NCBI GenBank assembly: GCA_019455285.1
Contig: JACFMS010000009.1
Span: 51,732 to 115,731 of the forward strand
From: Sphingomonadales bacterium
Lineage (GTDB): Bacteria; Pseudomonadota; Alphaproteobacteria; Sphingomonadales; Govanellaceae
Direction of reading: 5' to 3'
Length of the DNA stretch: 64,000 nucleotides
Every line of letters starts with the position of its first letter. Positions within the stretch are counted from its first letter, which is position 1. Under the pieces are notes generated by a model. The model worked only from the letters and a program-made list of their open reading frames with translations, was not told the origin of the DNA and searched no databases. The position numbers and the translations under genes were made by a program. Of the stretch, positions 31,549 through 40,702 are shown in pieces.

Positions 31549-33279
31549 CTACTCAAAACGGATATCGCCGATTTGCAGGTCGTTGCTTTCCGGCGGCAGG
31601 CTTTGGAGCTTGCCGTCCTTCAAGGCTGGGCGCAGCGCCGCGGGCGTTACCGCCTTCTCGGCCACCAGGGTGCGGATCAGGCGCCACTGGCCATCCAGTT
31701 CGCCAAGCACATTGACCACGGCGAAGGCGTTCCATACCGCCACCTCGTTGACGCCATCACCGGTCAAATCCATGACGATGGCGGCGCAACGTTCTTTGCC
31801 GTGCCAGTAATGGGCGCACATCACCGCCGTGTCGACCGCGTCGCGGGAGAGTGCGGCCAGAGCGGCCTCAGGCACCGCGGCGTCAGCGGGATAAATATCC
31901 AGATCGCCCAGCGTTAAAGCCTTCGCCGCTGTTGCCTCCATCTCGGTGGCGCCATGGGCTTTCTGATACCAGGCGTTGCGGTCTTTCATAGGTTGAAGGT
32001 CAGCCAGCGCCGGCTTGGCGTCGGCGCGCTCAGCAATGTCGGGGTTGGCCGCCAGCGCCTCCAATGCCTTCACGCCCGGCTTCCCTAAATTGAACTTCAA
32101 GACGCCCAAGGTCTTTATATTGGCCGGCGCGCCGGCTGCCAGGCGGGCTTTCTGATTGGCCGCCGCCAGATGAAACGCGTCGAGCGGCGGAATGTGCATC
32201 AGTACCGCGACCGCCAGCGCCAACCGCCATAGATAGGGATTGGCGCGTGTCACGCCCACCGTCCAGTCGGCTTTTAAGCGCAAGGCGGTAGCGGTATGGG
32301 CGAGCGCCATCACCATCCCCACCCCGGCCAGTGCGAAGCCGTAGACGCGCTCCACGGTCAGTCCTTCACTGGCATAGCGCAGCCACAGGGTATAAAGCCC
32401 TAGACCCGCATAAATGGGGAGTACAATGAGGAGCCCCCGCACCAGCTTTTTCTGCCATGGCGACGGGGCGGTCTCAGGAGTGCCGTCGGCAACGACGCCG
32501 TTGATGAACAGAATCGACAGCAGGAGCACCCAGATCAGGATCTCGGCGTCCGCCCCGGTGCGAATGAGGGCCGACAGCCCCTGCACCCCAAGGGCGATGA
32601 GGAACAACACGCCCATGACGGTCAGCGCCACGGCGAACACCCGCAGCGCAGCGGTGGACAGCCGCCGGATGGCGAGAGTGACGCCGCTGATGATACGCAT
32701 GATGGCCAGCCCCAGGCCAAAGGCCGCGCCGCCGAAACACCAGCCGAATATTTCCTTCTGAAAGAGCTTGGCGAAGAACTCGACCTCGATCATCTGAAAG
32801 AGCGCACCCCACAGGAACAAGATCAGCCACAGGATGCCGACAAAGAGCGCTGCCTCCGCCACATTGACCAGGATATCAAAGGCGCGATTGAACCGCCGGG
32901 CGTAGCGGCTGGCAGGATCGCCCGCCGGTTCGCCAACCCAGGCGGCCAGGGTTAATCCGACCAGATAAACGGTGACAAAGACACCCGGCGAGGCGGGCAG
33001 GGTATCTCGAAAAGCGCCAACGAAATGGCTGAAGGCATAAGCCATGGCGCCAGCGCCCACGGCGAACAAGACGGTGGCCGGAAGCGTTCGCCGCCATTGC
33101 CCAGGCGCGGCCGTGACCAGCAGAAAGGTGGGAGCAGCAAAACTAATGAGAACCAGCGTATCCCTGACCGGTCTGGCGATAGCGTCACCATGCTCGATGA
33201 GGACATATAGGATCAGGCCCTGGAGGAAACCGATGAACGGCAGGGTCCAATCCGACTTGAGGCGATCCACCCACTGCAT
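31549..33279 (-). CDS. DUF4153 multi-spanning membrane protein
   Basis: 576-aa protein with about ten transmembrane helices across residues 12-370, then a ~200-residue soluble C-terminal domain (from about LAAANQKARLAAGAP). Residues in the membrane part (AFDILVNVAEAALFVGILWLILFLWGALF) match the DUF4153 pattern. The soluble part includes IVMDLTGDGVNEVAVW, which resembles an FG-GAP/dockerin-like acidic loop. Function unknown. Confidence 0.85.
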   Translation of the reverse strand: MQWVDRLKSDWTLPFIGFLQGLILYVLIEHGDAIARPVRDTLVLISFAAPTFLLVTAAPGQWRRTLPATVLFAVGAGAMAYAFSHFVGAFRDTLPASPGVFVTVYLVGLTLAAWVGEPAGDPASRYARRFNRAFDILVNVAEAALFVGILWLILFLWGALFQMIEVEFFAKLFQKEIFGWCFGGAAFGLGLAIMRIISGVTLAIRRLSTAALRVFAVALTVMGVLFLIALGVQGLSALIRTGADAEILIWVLLLSILFINGVVADGTPETAPSPWQKKLVRGLLIVLPIYAGLGLYTLWLRYASEGLTVERVYGFALAGVGMVMALAHTATALRLKADWTVGVTRANPYLWRLALAVAVLMHIPPLDAFHLAAANQKARLAAGAPANIKTLGVLKFNLGKPGVKALEALAANPDIAERADAKPALADLQPMKDRNAWYQKAHGATEMEATAAKALTLGDLDIYPADAAVPEAALAALSRDAVDTAVMCAHYWHGKERCAAIVMDLTGDGVNEVAVWNAFAVVNVLGELDGQWRLIRTLVAEKAVTPAALRPALKDGKLQSLPPESNDLQIGDIRFE

Positions 33280-33321
33280 AGCCGAACTCCTATGACGGAA
33301 TCGCCCTTAAACTACACCGGG

Positions 33322-34764
33322 TTAGGAAAGGCGAAAAGGAAATGTCGGCCGGCGATGGGCCCACGGCGCGGCGCGCTCGATCTGGCCGGCCAGTTGGAAC
33401 AACGTATCCTCACGCCCCACATCGGCGATGAACTGCACGCCGATGGGCAGGTTATCGGCGCTCATAGCCAGGGGCAACGAGATGGCCGGCGCGCCGGTGA
33501 CATTGCATAGCGGCGTGAACGGCGTGCCGGCAAACAGCTTGTGCGTCCAATCCAGGGCGGAAAGCCCCGCCTCATCGGCATTATAAATACCCAAGCGATG
33601 GGGCGGCTGCGGCAGGGTGGGGGTGATGAGCACGTCAAAGCGGGCGAAAAACGCACCCACCGCGCGCGACACTGTATTGCCCACCGCCAGCGCCGCCAGC
33701 AGATCGGACGCCGACAGCGCGCGGCCATAGGCATGACAGGCAAGCGTCGTTGCTTCAAGGAAATTGGGCGAGATGGGGCGGCCGGTGGCGGCGCTCAAGC
33801 TCTCCACCCAGGGCGCGATGTTGGCGCACCAGATGCGGGCATTGGCTTCCACAAAAGCATCCCACGAGACGCCGAGTTCAGGCCGCGCCTCCTCCACCTG
33901 ATGACCAAGCTCGGCGCACAGATTTGCCGCCGCCGTCGCCGCTTGCGCGCATTCAGGGGAAATCGCCGCCTCGTTCCACGGCCGGGTGGCGATGGCGATG
34001 CGCAGTCTTTTAGGATCGCGCGCCATCTCTTCCTGGTAAGGTCGTCTCGGCTGTGCCAGGAGGTAAGGATCGCCGGGCTCCGCGCCAGCCGTGGCGTCGA
34101 GCATGGCGGCGCTGTCGCGTAGCGAGCGGCTGACGACGTGGGTGCAGCTGAGGCCGTTTAAATATTCGCCGGCGTCGGGGGCCGAGCTGATGCGTCCCCG
34201 GCTGGGTTTGAGGCCCACCAAGCCGCAACACGCGGCCGGGATGCGGATCGAGCCGCCGCCGTCGTTGGCCTCGGCGATGGGAACCATGCCGGCGGCCACC
34301 GCCGCCGCCGCGCCGCCACTCGATCCGCCGGCGGCGTGGGCGACATTCCAGGGATTGCGAGTGGGGCCGTGCAGGCGATTTTCGGTGGTGATGTTGAAGG
34401 CCATTTCCGGGCTGGTGGCGCGGCCGACGATCTGCAAGCCGGCGGCGTGGATGCGGCGGGCCAGGGCACTGTCGTGGTCCGAGACGAGTCCGGCGCCGAG
34501 CCGGCTGCCGCTTTCGTGGCGAACGCCGTTGACCGATGTGCCGACATCCTTGAGAAGAAAAGGTACCCCCAGGAACGGGGCATCGGGCTTGGCGTTGCCG
34601 TTGATCGGTGGCTTAAAGGTCTCGATCACGGCGTTGAGGGCCGGATTGAAGGCGGCGATGGCTGCCAGCGCGGCGTCCAGAATTTCCACCGCTGACGCCT
34701 CCCGCTTCCTCACCAACTCGGCAAGGCCCAAGCCGTCGTATTGGACATAGTCGCTGATGTTCAT
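33322..34764 (-). CDS. Amidase signature family hydrolase
   Basis: 480-aa amidase. The catalytic Ser-cisSer-Lys triad is visible: Lys in GVPFLLKDVG (~residue 91), the cis-Ser in AAGGSSGGAAAAVAAGM (~residue 165) and the nucleophilic Ser in ANDGGGSIRIPAACCGLVGLKPSRGR (~residue 190). The family includes GatA, nylon-oligomer and aryl-acylamide hydrolases; without gatB/gatC adjacent and with GGGSIR (not GGSIR) spacing, it is a free-standing amidase of unknown substrate. GAGGAGAGG ribosome site precedes the ATG. Confidence 0.92.
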   Translation of the reverse strand: MNISDYVQYDGLGLAELVRKREASAVEILDAALAAIAAFNPALNAVIETFKPPINGNAKPDAPFLGVPFLLKDVGTSVNGVRHESGSRLGAGLVSDHDSALARRIHAAGLQIVGRATSPEMAFNITTENRLHGPTRNPWNVAHAAGGSSGGAAAAVAAGMVPIAEANDGGGSIRIPAACCGLVGLKPSRGRISSAPDAGEYLNGLSCTHVVSRSLRDSAAMLDATAGAEPGDPYLLAQPRRPYQEEMARDPKRLRIAIATRPWNEAAISPECAQAATAAANLCAELGHQVEEARPELGVSWDAFVEANARIWCANIAPWVESLSAATGRPISPNFLEATTLACHAYGRALSASDLLAALAVGNTVSRAVGAFFARFDVLITPTLPQPPHRLGIYNADEAGLSALDWTHKLFAGTPFTPLCNVTGAPAISLPLAMSADNLPIGVQFIADVGREDTLFQLAGQIERAAPWAHRRPTFPFRLS

Positions 34765-34867
34765 AGCCTCTCCTCAACCGCCACCATGGAAGGAGGGAGA
34801 CGAAATGACAACCGGTCGTGATGGGTCGGCAAGTGCAGAAAATTGGGTAGGCGTGGCGCTTGGCCGC

Positions 34868-36559
34868 TTAATTACCCAAATATATCGCCAGCTCGGCGGC
34901 CAGGCGGGGCATCAGCGTCGCCCAGGGATCGTCCACGGGACCAACCAAGAGCCGGCCCTTGGAGAAGAACGGCGGCCGGTCGGGATTGCCGAAGCTCCAC
35001 CACGGCCGCACCGGCAGCAGCCACCAGGTGGGCGTGCCGACGGCGAACGAGAACATGCCCGGCGCGCTGGCCGGGCCGATCGCCAGGTCCACGGCCTTCG
35101 ACAGCGCGGAGACGGCTTCGAGGTCGCCTTTTAAATCGGTATCGTCCCAATGATGGATGGTGACGCCGAATTTCTCCTTAACCAGCGCCCGCTCGGCGGC
35201 GGTGTCGCCGTATTGCAGGTTGATGAAGTCGGCGTTGGCGGCGGCCTTGAACACCGGCTCCCAGGCATCGATGGGGGCGTATTGCTTCTTGCGGATGCCG
35301 GTTTGCAGGCCGCTGCGCCAATAGATGCCGATCTTCGGCCGGTTGCCAAGACTTGCCAATCGCTGACGCCATTTAGCCAACAGCGCCGGATCGGGAACCA
35401 GGAAGCCGTCGGGATAATCGGGCAGATCAGCCACCGTGTGCCAGCGGTAAAGCGGCACGCTGCCGCATTCGATATAAAGATCGGCTGGAACCTTCTCGCC
35501 GCCGTCCAAACCTTGCAGGGCGGGCATGCTGCGGTAGCGGTAGGCGTCATGGAAGCCATCCACATAGGCGCCGGCGCGGCAGCCGGGGAACGAGCGCTCG
35601 AAGAGCCCCACCAGCCGGCGGTCGCAGCCGATGGCGAGCCCCGCTGCTTCCCGCATCAGCTTGGGGTAGGAGAGAGCGAACAAGATTTCATCGCCCAAGC
35701 CCTGCTCGGGGCACACCATCAAGTATTTACCGTCAAGGGAGCCGCCATCCCAGCGCGCCAAGCCATGGGTATAATAGAGCGAACCCTTGCGCCGCGGGTC
35801 CTGCCGCCATTCGTATTCGCGCCAGCCTTCGGAAAGCTGCCCCAACGCCAGATGGGAGGTGGCAAGACCCATGTGGGCATGGGCGATGTCGGGGTTGACG
35901 GCGACCGCCTCGCGGCCGAACCGCAACGCCTCCTCATACGCCCCCGACTGTTCAAAGGCGATCGAGATATTGTTGAGGATGTTGTAGGACTTGGGCTCCA
36001 GCCGATAGGCCTCGGAATAAAACGGGATCGACTCCTTATAGCCGTCACGGGCGGCGACGCAGCTGCCCAAGGTGTTCCACAGCGCGGGATTTTCCGGAAA
36101 CAGCGGGATCACGTCTTTTAGGAAAGTGATGGCGTCGTCGTATTTATCCTGTTTTTCCAGGGCACTGGCGATATTGTTGTAGCCCATGGGATCATTGGGC
36201 CGGAGATCTACATAGATACGGAACAGCTTCTCCATGACCTCGTACATCTCCAATTCAATGGAGAGATTGCCGAGCACGGAGATGACGTCAGGCTTCGGGC
36301 CATGGATGGCGAGCGCCCGCTCCAGCACTTCCAGCGCCTTGGCGCGCACGCCCAGGCGCGCCATGACGTCCGCCGTCGCCACCAGAAGATCGAAATCTTC
36401 CGGATTCATGTTCCAAGCCTCGACGATGTATTTTGCCGCCTGGGTAGTATCGCCGCTTTTCAGGAATTTCTGGCCCTTGGTGAGCAGCGCTTTGAGCTTA
36501 CGCGCTTTCTCATAAGAAAGGCGTTCCGACTTTTGCGCTGCAACGGCTGGTCTGGCCAT
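34868..36559 (-). CDS. TPR plus glycosyltransferase protein, FlmG-like (flagellin glycosylation)
   Basis: About 563-aa protein with N-terminal tetratricopeptide repeats (residues ~20-230; e.g. GYNNIASALEKQDKYDDAITFLKDVIPLFPENP) and a C-terminal GT-B-like domain. The C-terminal part includes ADLYIECGSVPLYRW, IGIYWRSGLQTG and SKAVDLAIGPASAPGMFSFAVGTPTWWLLP. The same arrangement occurs in Caulobacter FlmG, which glycosylates flagellins, and here the gene lies next to flbT, flaF and two flagellin genes. Flagellin modification is therefore the best guess. A start at 36652 would add 31 residues; neither has a strong ribosome site. Confidence 0.72.
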   Translation of the reverse strand: MARPAVAAQKSERLSYEKARKLKALLTKGQKFLKSGDTTQAAKYIVEAWNMNPEDFDLLVATADVMARLGVRAKALEVLERALAIHGPKPDVISVLGNLSIELEMYEVMEKLFRIYVDLRPNDPMGYNNIASALEKQDKYDDAITFLKDVIPLFPENPALWNTLGSCVAARDGYKESIPFYSEAYRLEPKSYNILNNISIAFEQSGAYEEALRFGREAVAVNPDIAHAHMGLATSHLALGQLSEGWREYEWRQDPRRKGSLYYTHGLARWDGGSLDGKYLMVCPEQGLGDEILFALSYPKLMREAAGLAIGCDRRLVGLFERSFPGCRAGAYVDGFHDAYRYRSMPALQGLDGGEKVPADLYIECGSVPLYRWHTVADLPDYPDGFLVPDPALLAKWRQRLASLGNRPKIGIYWRSGLQTGIRKKQYAPIDAWEPVFKAAANADFINLQYGDTAAERALVKEKFGVTIHHWDDTDLKGDLEAVSALSKAVDLAIGPASAPGMFSFAVGTPTWWLLPVRPWWSFGNPDRPPFFSKGRLLVGPVDDPWATLMPRLAAELAIYLGN

Positions 36560-36766
36560 GGTGATCTTGCCCACATTGCTAAGGTTTAGCCTTTGGCTGA
36601 TCAAAGCATTTTCATGGTTAAGAAAGGCTAAACTTTCTTTGTCTATGTTCATTGCGGCAAGCGAAAGTTTTAGGGTTTGTTTAGGCCTTGTTAACTCTGA
36701 CAGGGCAGAATTATCGGCAAGCGACGGGGGTGTCCCGTCTTTAAGGCTGCCCGAGGATAAAGGGAC

Positions 36767-37192
36767 ATGGCGCTCAAAATCTCCTTGAAACCAGGCGAAA
36801 AATTCGTCGTCAACGGTGCGGTGATCGCCAACGGCGAGCGGCGCGCCAGCGTGGTTATCCAGAACAAAGTTTCGATTTTACGTGAAAAGGACATTCTGCA
36901 AGCCGATGAAGTGGATACGCCGGTCAAGCGCATCTATTTTCCGGTCATGCTGATGTACCTGGATAACGGCGCCAACAAGAAGTACCATGAAGAATTCGTT
37001 CTGCGTATGAGCGAGCTGATGAGCGCGCTGACCGACCCCCAGGCGTTGGCGCTCTGTGTTGAAATCAGCGCCGATGTGATCAGCGGCAATTATTATCGGG
37101 CGCTGATGGCGTGCAAAAAACTCATCCCATTTGAGGAGGAGAGGCTGAACTATGTCGCTGAAGGCCTATCAGAAGGCGCAGACATCCGCTGA
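36767..37192 (+). CDS. flbT: Flagellin mRNA regulator FlbT
   Basis: 141-aa protein with FlbT hallmarks: LKPGEKFVVNGAVIANGERRASVVIQNKVSILREKDIL near the N-terminus and ISGNYYRALMACKKLIPFE near the C-terminus. In Caulobacter FlbT binds the 5' region of flagellin mRNA and lowers its stability until the hook is complete. It is followed by flaF with a 41-base overlap, the standard pair. AAAGGGAC ribosome site. Confidence 0.96.
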   Translation: MALKISLKPGEKFVVNGAVIANGERRASVVIQNKVSILREKDILQADEVDTPVKRIYFPVMLMYLDNGANKKYHEEFVLRMSELMSALTDPQALALCVEISADVISGNYYRALMACKKLIPFEEERLNYVAEGLSEGADIR

Positions 37193-37547
37193 ATCCCCTC
37201 GCCAGACCGAATATCGCCTGTTCGCGCAAGTGACGGGCGCGCTTATTCGCGCCAAGGAAAGCGGGATTAAGAACGGCGCCTTTGCCGAGGCGCTGGATTG
37301 GAACCGCCGCATGTGGTCGACCTTTACCACCGATTGCGCCATGGAAGGCAATCAACTGCCTAAAGACTTGCGGGCGCGCATCATTTCCATCGGCTTGTGG
37401 GTTAACCGCTACACCTCGGACGTCATTCGCCAGGACGCGGATATTGATGCTCTGATCGACGTCAACCGCGCCATCATGGAAGGCCTGGCGGCGCGTCCCG
37501 CCTCCGCCGCCGGTGAGCCCGCCTCGGGCGTGCAGCAGACGATATAG
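37152..37547 (+). CDS. flaF: Flagellin regulator/secretion factor FlaF
   Basis: 131-aa helical protein: SLKAYQKAQTSAESPRQTEYRLFAQVTGAL, ALDWNRRMWSTFTTDC and LRARIISIGLWVNRYT are typical of FlaF. FlaF is needed for flagellin synthesis or secretion and counterbalances FlbT. GAGGAGAGG ribosome site inside the end of flbT. A 13-bp perfect inverted repeat follows the stop and may terminate the flbT-flaF transcript. Confidence 0.96.
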   Translation: MSLKAYQKAQTSAESPRQTEYRLFAQVTGALIRAKESGIKNGAFAEALDWNRRMWSTFTTDCAMEGNQLPKDLRARIISIGLWVNRYTSDVIRQDADIDALIDVNRAIMEGLAARPASAAGEPASGVQQTI

Positions 37548-37584
37548 AATGCGTTGACATTCAGCTATTCTTTCGCCGGATAGG

Positions 37585-37700
37585 GGAAAACCGTTCGCCC
37601 CGAGCCTGTCGAGGGGTTTCATCGAACGGTTTTCCACTGTGCAGTCATCCGTTCACGAGAGGCCCTTCGACTGCCGCTTCGCGGCGCTCAGGGTGAACGG
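37585..37700. repeat. Two palindromic intergenic repeats behind flaF
   Basis: First unit: a perfect 13-bp stem (37585-37597 / 37623-37635) enclosing GAGCCTGTCGAGG. Second unit: 8-bp arms CCGTTCAC (37649-37656) and GTGAACGG (37693-37700) with inner complementarity around GCCGCTTCGCGGC. They belong to the same family as the unit at 17947-18012. The first may serve as terminator of flbT-flaF. Confidence 0.6.
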
Positions 37701-37763
37701 GCTAGCGTTATGACTGAAGGTCAACATCGCTCTAATTTTCTTCTCTAATTCTCATTCTTTACC

Positions 37764-37829
37764 CGGCAAATTTTTCCCAACTCGGCAAAATTTGCCGGGT
37801 CATTCCTGCCCAGTCGGCAATTTTTGCCT
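37764..37829. promoter_or_regulatory. Three FlbD/ftr-like palindromes upstream of flagellin 1
   Basis: Three copies of the 15-bp pattern CGGCAA-N3-TTGCCG at 37764-37778 (second arm degenerate, TTTCCC), 37783-37797 (perfect) and 37815-37829 (last base T). They lie about 125-176 bases upstream of the start point predicted from the sigma-54 promoter, a normal enhancer distance. Caulobacter FlbD binds ftr elements in the same position; identity with ftr is inferred. Confidence 0.65.
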
Positions 37830-37921
37830 TGTAAATATGCTTACCGCCCAAGCACGCCCAATGCGGATAAAGACAAGCGGCGGCACACCCCAAATGGTTA
37901 ATTTAGGATTTGGAAATTAAC

Positions 37922-37937
37922 TGGCACGACCCTTGCT
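37922..37937 (+). promoter_or_regulatory. Sigma-54 promoter of flagellin 1
   Basis: TGGCACG-N4-TTGCT, an exact match to the -24/-12 sigma-54 consensus, 66 bases before the flagellin ATG. Predicted transcription start near 37947. Confidence 0.88.
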
Positions 37938-38002
37938 GATAAGAGGGCGGGCAAAATGCCCGTGAGCAAAACGCTCGTAACACTCAAAAGGAGGCCCAAG
38001 AA

Positions 38003-38830
38003 ATGGCTTTTTCCGTCAATACCAATCCAGGCGCTCTCGTTGCTCTGCAAACTTTGAATGCGACAAGCGCCGCCCTGAATAAAACCCAAAGCGCTATCAA
38101 CACCGGCCTGAAAGTCGCCTCCGCGAAAGATAACGCGGCGGTGTTCGCCATTGCCCAGAATCTGCGTTCCGACGTGGCGGGCTTGAACTCGGTGAAGTCG
38201 AGCCTTGATCGCGCCATCAGCACCGCCGACGTGGCACTGGCCGCCGGCGGCGCGGTGTCCGACCTTCTGATCGAAATGAAGGAAAAGGCGGCCTCCGCCG
38301 CTGACGCCGGTCTCGATACCGCGAGCCGTACCGCGCTCAATGACGACTTCAAGCAGCTGCGGGATCAGATCACCACGATCGTCAGCAATGCGTCATTCAA
38401 CGGCATCAATGCCGTCAAGAACAGCGGCAATAATATCGTTGCCATCCTGAATGATACGGCTGGTTCGTCCTTGACCATTACGGCGCAGGATATGAGCCTA
38501 ACTGGCGCGAACATCACGCTTTCCGCCGCTGATGTCATTGACACCAAGACCAAGGCGGCGAACGTGGTTACCGCGCTCGAAACCTCGATCTCGAACGTCA
38601 ACGCCGCTCTATCGAAGATCGGTGCCGGCGCCAAGCGTCTTGAGATGCAAAAGGCCTTCGTGACGAAGCTGTCTGATTCGATCGAAACCGGTATCGGCAA
38701 CCTGGTCGACGCCGACCTCGCCAAGGAAAGCGCTCGCTTACAGTCCCTGCAGGTCAAGCAGCAGCTTGGTCTTCAGGCGCTGTCGATCGCCAACCAAGCG
38801 CCGGGTGCGGTGCTCGGTCTCTTCCGTTAA
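38003..38830 (+). CDS. Flagellin 1
   Basis: 275-aa short flagellin with the conserved N-terminal D0/D1 helices (MAFSVNTNPGALVALQTLN, INTGLKVASAKDNAAVFAIAQNLR) and C-terminal D1/D0 helices (LVDADLAKESARLQSLQVKQQLGLQALSIANQAPGAVLGLF). The variable middle is short and Ser/Thr/Ala-rich, as in alphaproteobacterial multi-flagellin filaments. It is a paralogue of the gene at 39577-40407. AAGGAGG ribosome site; sigma-54 promoter with upstream palindromes; hairpin terminator at 38844. Confidence 0.97.
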   Translation: MAFSVNTNPGALVALQTLNATSAALNKTQSAINTGLKVASAKDNAAVFAIAQNLRSDVAGLNSVKSSLDRAISTADVALAAGGAVSDLLIEMKEKAASAADAGLDTASRTALNDDFKQLRDQITTIVSNASFNGINAVKNSGNNIVAILNDTAGSSLTITAQDMSLTGANITLSAADVIDTKTKAANVVTALETSISNVNAALSKIGAGAKRLEMQKAFVTKLSDSIETGIGNLVDADLAKESARLQSLQVKQQLGLQALSIANQAPGAVLGLFR

Positions 38831-38843
38831 TCAGTTGGGGGTG

Positions 38844-38871
38844 GGTGGGACCGAAAATTCTCGGTCCCACC
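38844..38871 (+). terminator. Hairpin terminator of flagellin 1
   Basis: Perfect 11-bp stem GGTGGGACCGA / TCGGTCCCACC with a 6-base loop, 14 bases after the stop. No T-run follows. A partial copy of GGTGGGACCG recurs ~40 bases downstream. Confidence 0.7.
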
Positions 38872-39040
38872 TAACCAGTTCATGATCAATTATGTCAGGT
38901 GGGACCGGGACCGCGAGAGGCGCGGCCCTGGCGTGCGTTTATAAAGGAGAAATCCGCCATTGGGTCAGGCGGAATGAACAGGAAGGGAATACACACTCAG
39001 CCGGCCGTGTTGCGATCGGTTTTGGAGTAGGAGCAGACCA

Positions 39041-39436
39041 ATGATTGAGATTGGTGCGAAATTCCCGATCGGCGGTGATTATCCGTCGGTACGCACAGTG
39101 ACCAAGAGAGACGCAGCGGGCAATAGCGTCGATGCACAGGCGTACCGGCAGGAAGATCCCGCTTTGAATCGTTCAGCGATCGACGAGACGATACTCCTCG
39201 CCGATGGCAAGCTGTCACTGCCCAAGGTGGCGGAACTTCTTGACCGCTTTGTGCCGAAGGAGCTGCCCAACACGCGCTTGCAAATCGAGCACGACGAGAC
39301 TACCGGGCTTTTCGTCTATAAGTCGATCAATGCGGAATCTGGTGAAATCGTAAGGCAATATCCGGCGGAGGAAATCTTACGGTTCATTTCATTCTACCGC
39401 GAACGCGAAGGCGTCATCGTCGACGACCGGGTCTGA
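39041..39436 (+). CDS. flaG: FlaG family protein
   Basis: 131-aa protein whose C-terminal half matches FlaG: LPNTRLQIEHDETTGLFVYKSINAESGEIVRQYPAEEILRFISF. FlaG is a small, non-structural flagellar protein that affects filament length. The N-terminal half is variable and Lys/Asp-rich. TAGGAG ribosome site. It lies between the two flagellin genes, as often seen for flaG. Confidence 0.88.
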   Translation: MIEIGAKFPIGGDYPSVRTVTKRDAAGNSVDAQAYRQEDPALNRSAIDETILLADGKLSLPKVAELLDRFVPKELPNTRLQIEHDETTGLFVYKSINAESGEIVRQYPAEEILRFISFYREREGVIVDDRV

Positions 39437-39510
39437 ACGAGACGAAAAAGCTGATTTGTTGAACCGATGGTCTGGCGGCCTTCGGTTTTGCGTCTTGCCT
39501 AAAATAAGGG

Positions 39511-39537
39511 AGCCCCGGCGAAAGGTCCGCCGGGGCT
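39511..39537. terminator. Bidirectional terminator between flaG and flagellin 2
   Basis: Perfect 10-bp stem (AGCCCCGGCG / CGCCGGGGCT), with CCTTTT on the plus side a few bases on and CCCTTATTTT on the minus side. It serves convergent flaG and flagellin 2. Confidence 0.8.
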
Positions 39538-39576
39538 TGGCCTTTTGGTAGGATTGGGATCGGATCGCAGTTAGCC

Positions 39577-40407
39577 TTAGCCGCGGAAAAGCTGCAGAAC
39601 GGCCTGCGGCGCTTGGTTGGCGATGGAGAGCGCCTGAACGCCGAGCTGCTGTTTGACCTGCAAGGACTGCAATTTGGCGCTTTCGCGCGCCAAGTCGGCG
39701 TCCACCAGGTTACCGATGCCCGTCTCGATGGCATCCGAGAGCTTATCGGCGAACGAGCGCTGCAATTCCAGCGCCTTGGCGCCGGCGCCGAAGCGGGTCA
39801 GCACCGAGTTGACATTATCAAGAGACGCCGTGATTGCGGTCACCGCAGCGCTTGCCTTGGTTGCGGTGTTGATGGTCTGGGCCGCGGTGATGGTGATATT
39901 GCCGCCGCCCAGCGTTAAGTTCTCATGCGAGATGGTGATGGTCTGAGTGGCGTCGGGATTGGTGATCGCCACGATAAGATCGGCGCCGGCATCCAGAAGG
40001 TTGGTGCCGTTGAAGGTGGCGTTGGCGACAATGGTAGTGATCTGATCGCGCAACTGCTCGAAGTCCTCGGTCAAGGCGTCGCGGCTGGCGGTATCGAGGC
40101 CGACGTCGGCCGCCGCCACCGCCTTCTCCTTCATCTCGATCAAGAGGTCGGAGATGGAGCTGGCGGCAGTCATGGCGATATCGGTGGTGCTGATGGAGCG
40201 GTCAAGGCTCTGCTTGACGGCATTGAAGCCGCGCAGATCGGCGCGCAGCTTTTGCGCGATGGCGTAAATCGCGGCGTTGTCCTTGGCGCTGGAAATCCGC
40301 AAACCGGTGTTGATGTGGGTTTGCGTTTTCTCCAAATCCGATGTCGTCATATTCAGATTGCGCAGCGCCGACAGCGCGCTTGCATTGGTGTTTACTGAGA
40401 AGGCCAT
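39577..40407 (-). CDS. Flagellin 2
   Basis: 276-aa flagellin paralogous to flagellin 1, with near-identical terminal helices (MAFSVNTNASALSALRNLN, and LVDADLARESAKLQSLQVKQQLGVQALSIANQAPQAVLQLF at the end). The middle differs (TNLLDAGADLIVAITNPDATQTITI). It is transcribed towards flaG from its own sigma-54 promoter. AAGGAGA ribosome site. Confidence 0.97.
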   Translation of the reverse strand: MAFSVNTNASALSALRNLNMTTSDLEKTQTHINTGLRISSAKDNAAIYAIAQKLRADLRGFNAVKQSLDRSISTTDIAMTAASSISDLLIEMKEKAVAAADVGLDTASRDALTEDFEQLRDQITTIVANATFNGTNLLDAGADLIVAITNPDATQTITISHENLTLGGGNITITAAQTINTATKASAAVTAITASLDNVNSVLTRFGAGAKALELQRSFADKLSDAIETGIGNLVDADLARESAKLQSLQVKQQLGVQALSIANQAPQAVLQLFRG

Positions 40408-40474
40408 TATCTTTCTCCTTCAGATAAGCTTTCTACGATCCGTCCCGATGAGAACACGGTCTCAAGCCTTCCTC

Positions 40475-40490
40475 AGCAAGCTCCGTGCCA
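40475..40490 (-). promoter_or_regulatory. Sigma-54 promoter of flagellin 2
   Basis: On the minus strand TGGCACG-N4-TTGCT, an exact consensus match, 68 bases before the flagellin 2 ATG. Confidence 0.88.
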
Positions 40491-40587
40491 ATTTGAATAA
40501 AAATTTTAAGTTATTGATATAAAAAGATATTTTTGTGAAATCAGCGTCAATATCAGCGCTTGCGCCATGGTAAAAAATTCCCTTGCC

Positions 40588-40602
40588 CGGCAGTTTGTGC
40601 CG
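40588..40602. promoter_or_regulatory. FlbD/ftr-like palindrome upstream of flagellin 2
   Basis: CGGCAG-TTT-GTGCCG, one mismatch from CGGCAR-N3-TTGCCG, centred about 130 bases upstream of the predicted sigma-54 start. A looser copy with N4 spacing lies at 40621-40636. Confidence 0.5.
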
Positions 40603-40644
40603 ATGTCTGCGCGCCGCCATCGGCGCTGTCTTGCCGGGCGACGC

Positions 40645-40676
40645 AAAAAAACACCCCCGAGGTGCGCTCGGGGGTG
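40645..40676 (-). terminator. Intrinsic terminator of the flgI operon
   Basis: Perfect 10-bp GC-rich stem (40652-40661 / 40667-40676) followed on the minus strand by seven T, a textbook rho-independent terminator behind the last gene of flgI-flgJ-flgN-like. Confidence 0.92.
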
Positions 40677-40702
40677 CAACAGGCGTGTTGGTCTTTTTGA
40701 TT

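Noticed and set aside
37585..37700. CRISPR-like array in the repeats behind flaF
   Set aside because: The units are palindromic, irregularly spaced and few; there is no repeat-spacer periodicity or cas gene.
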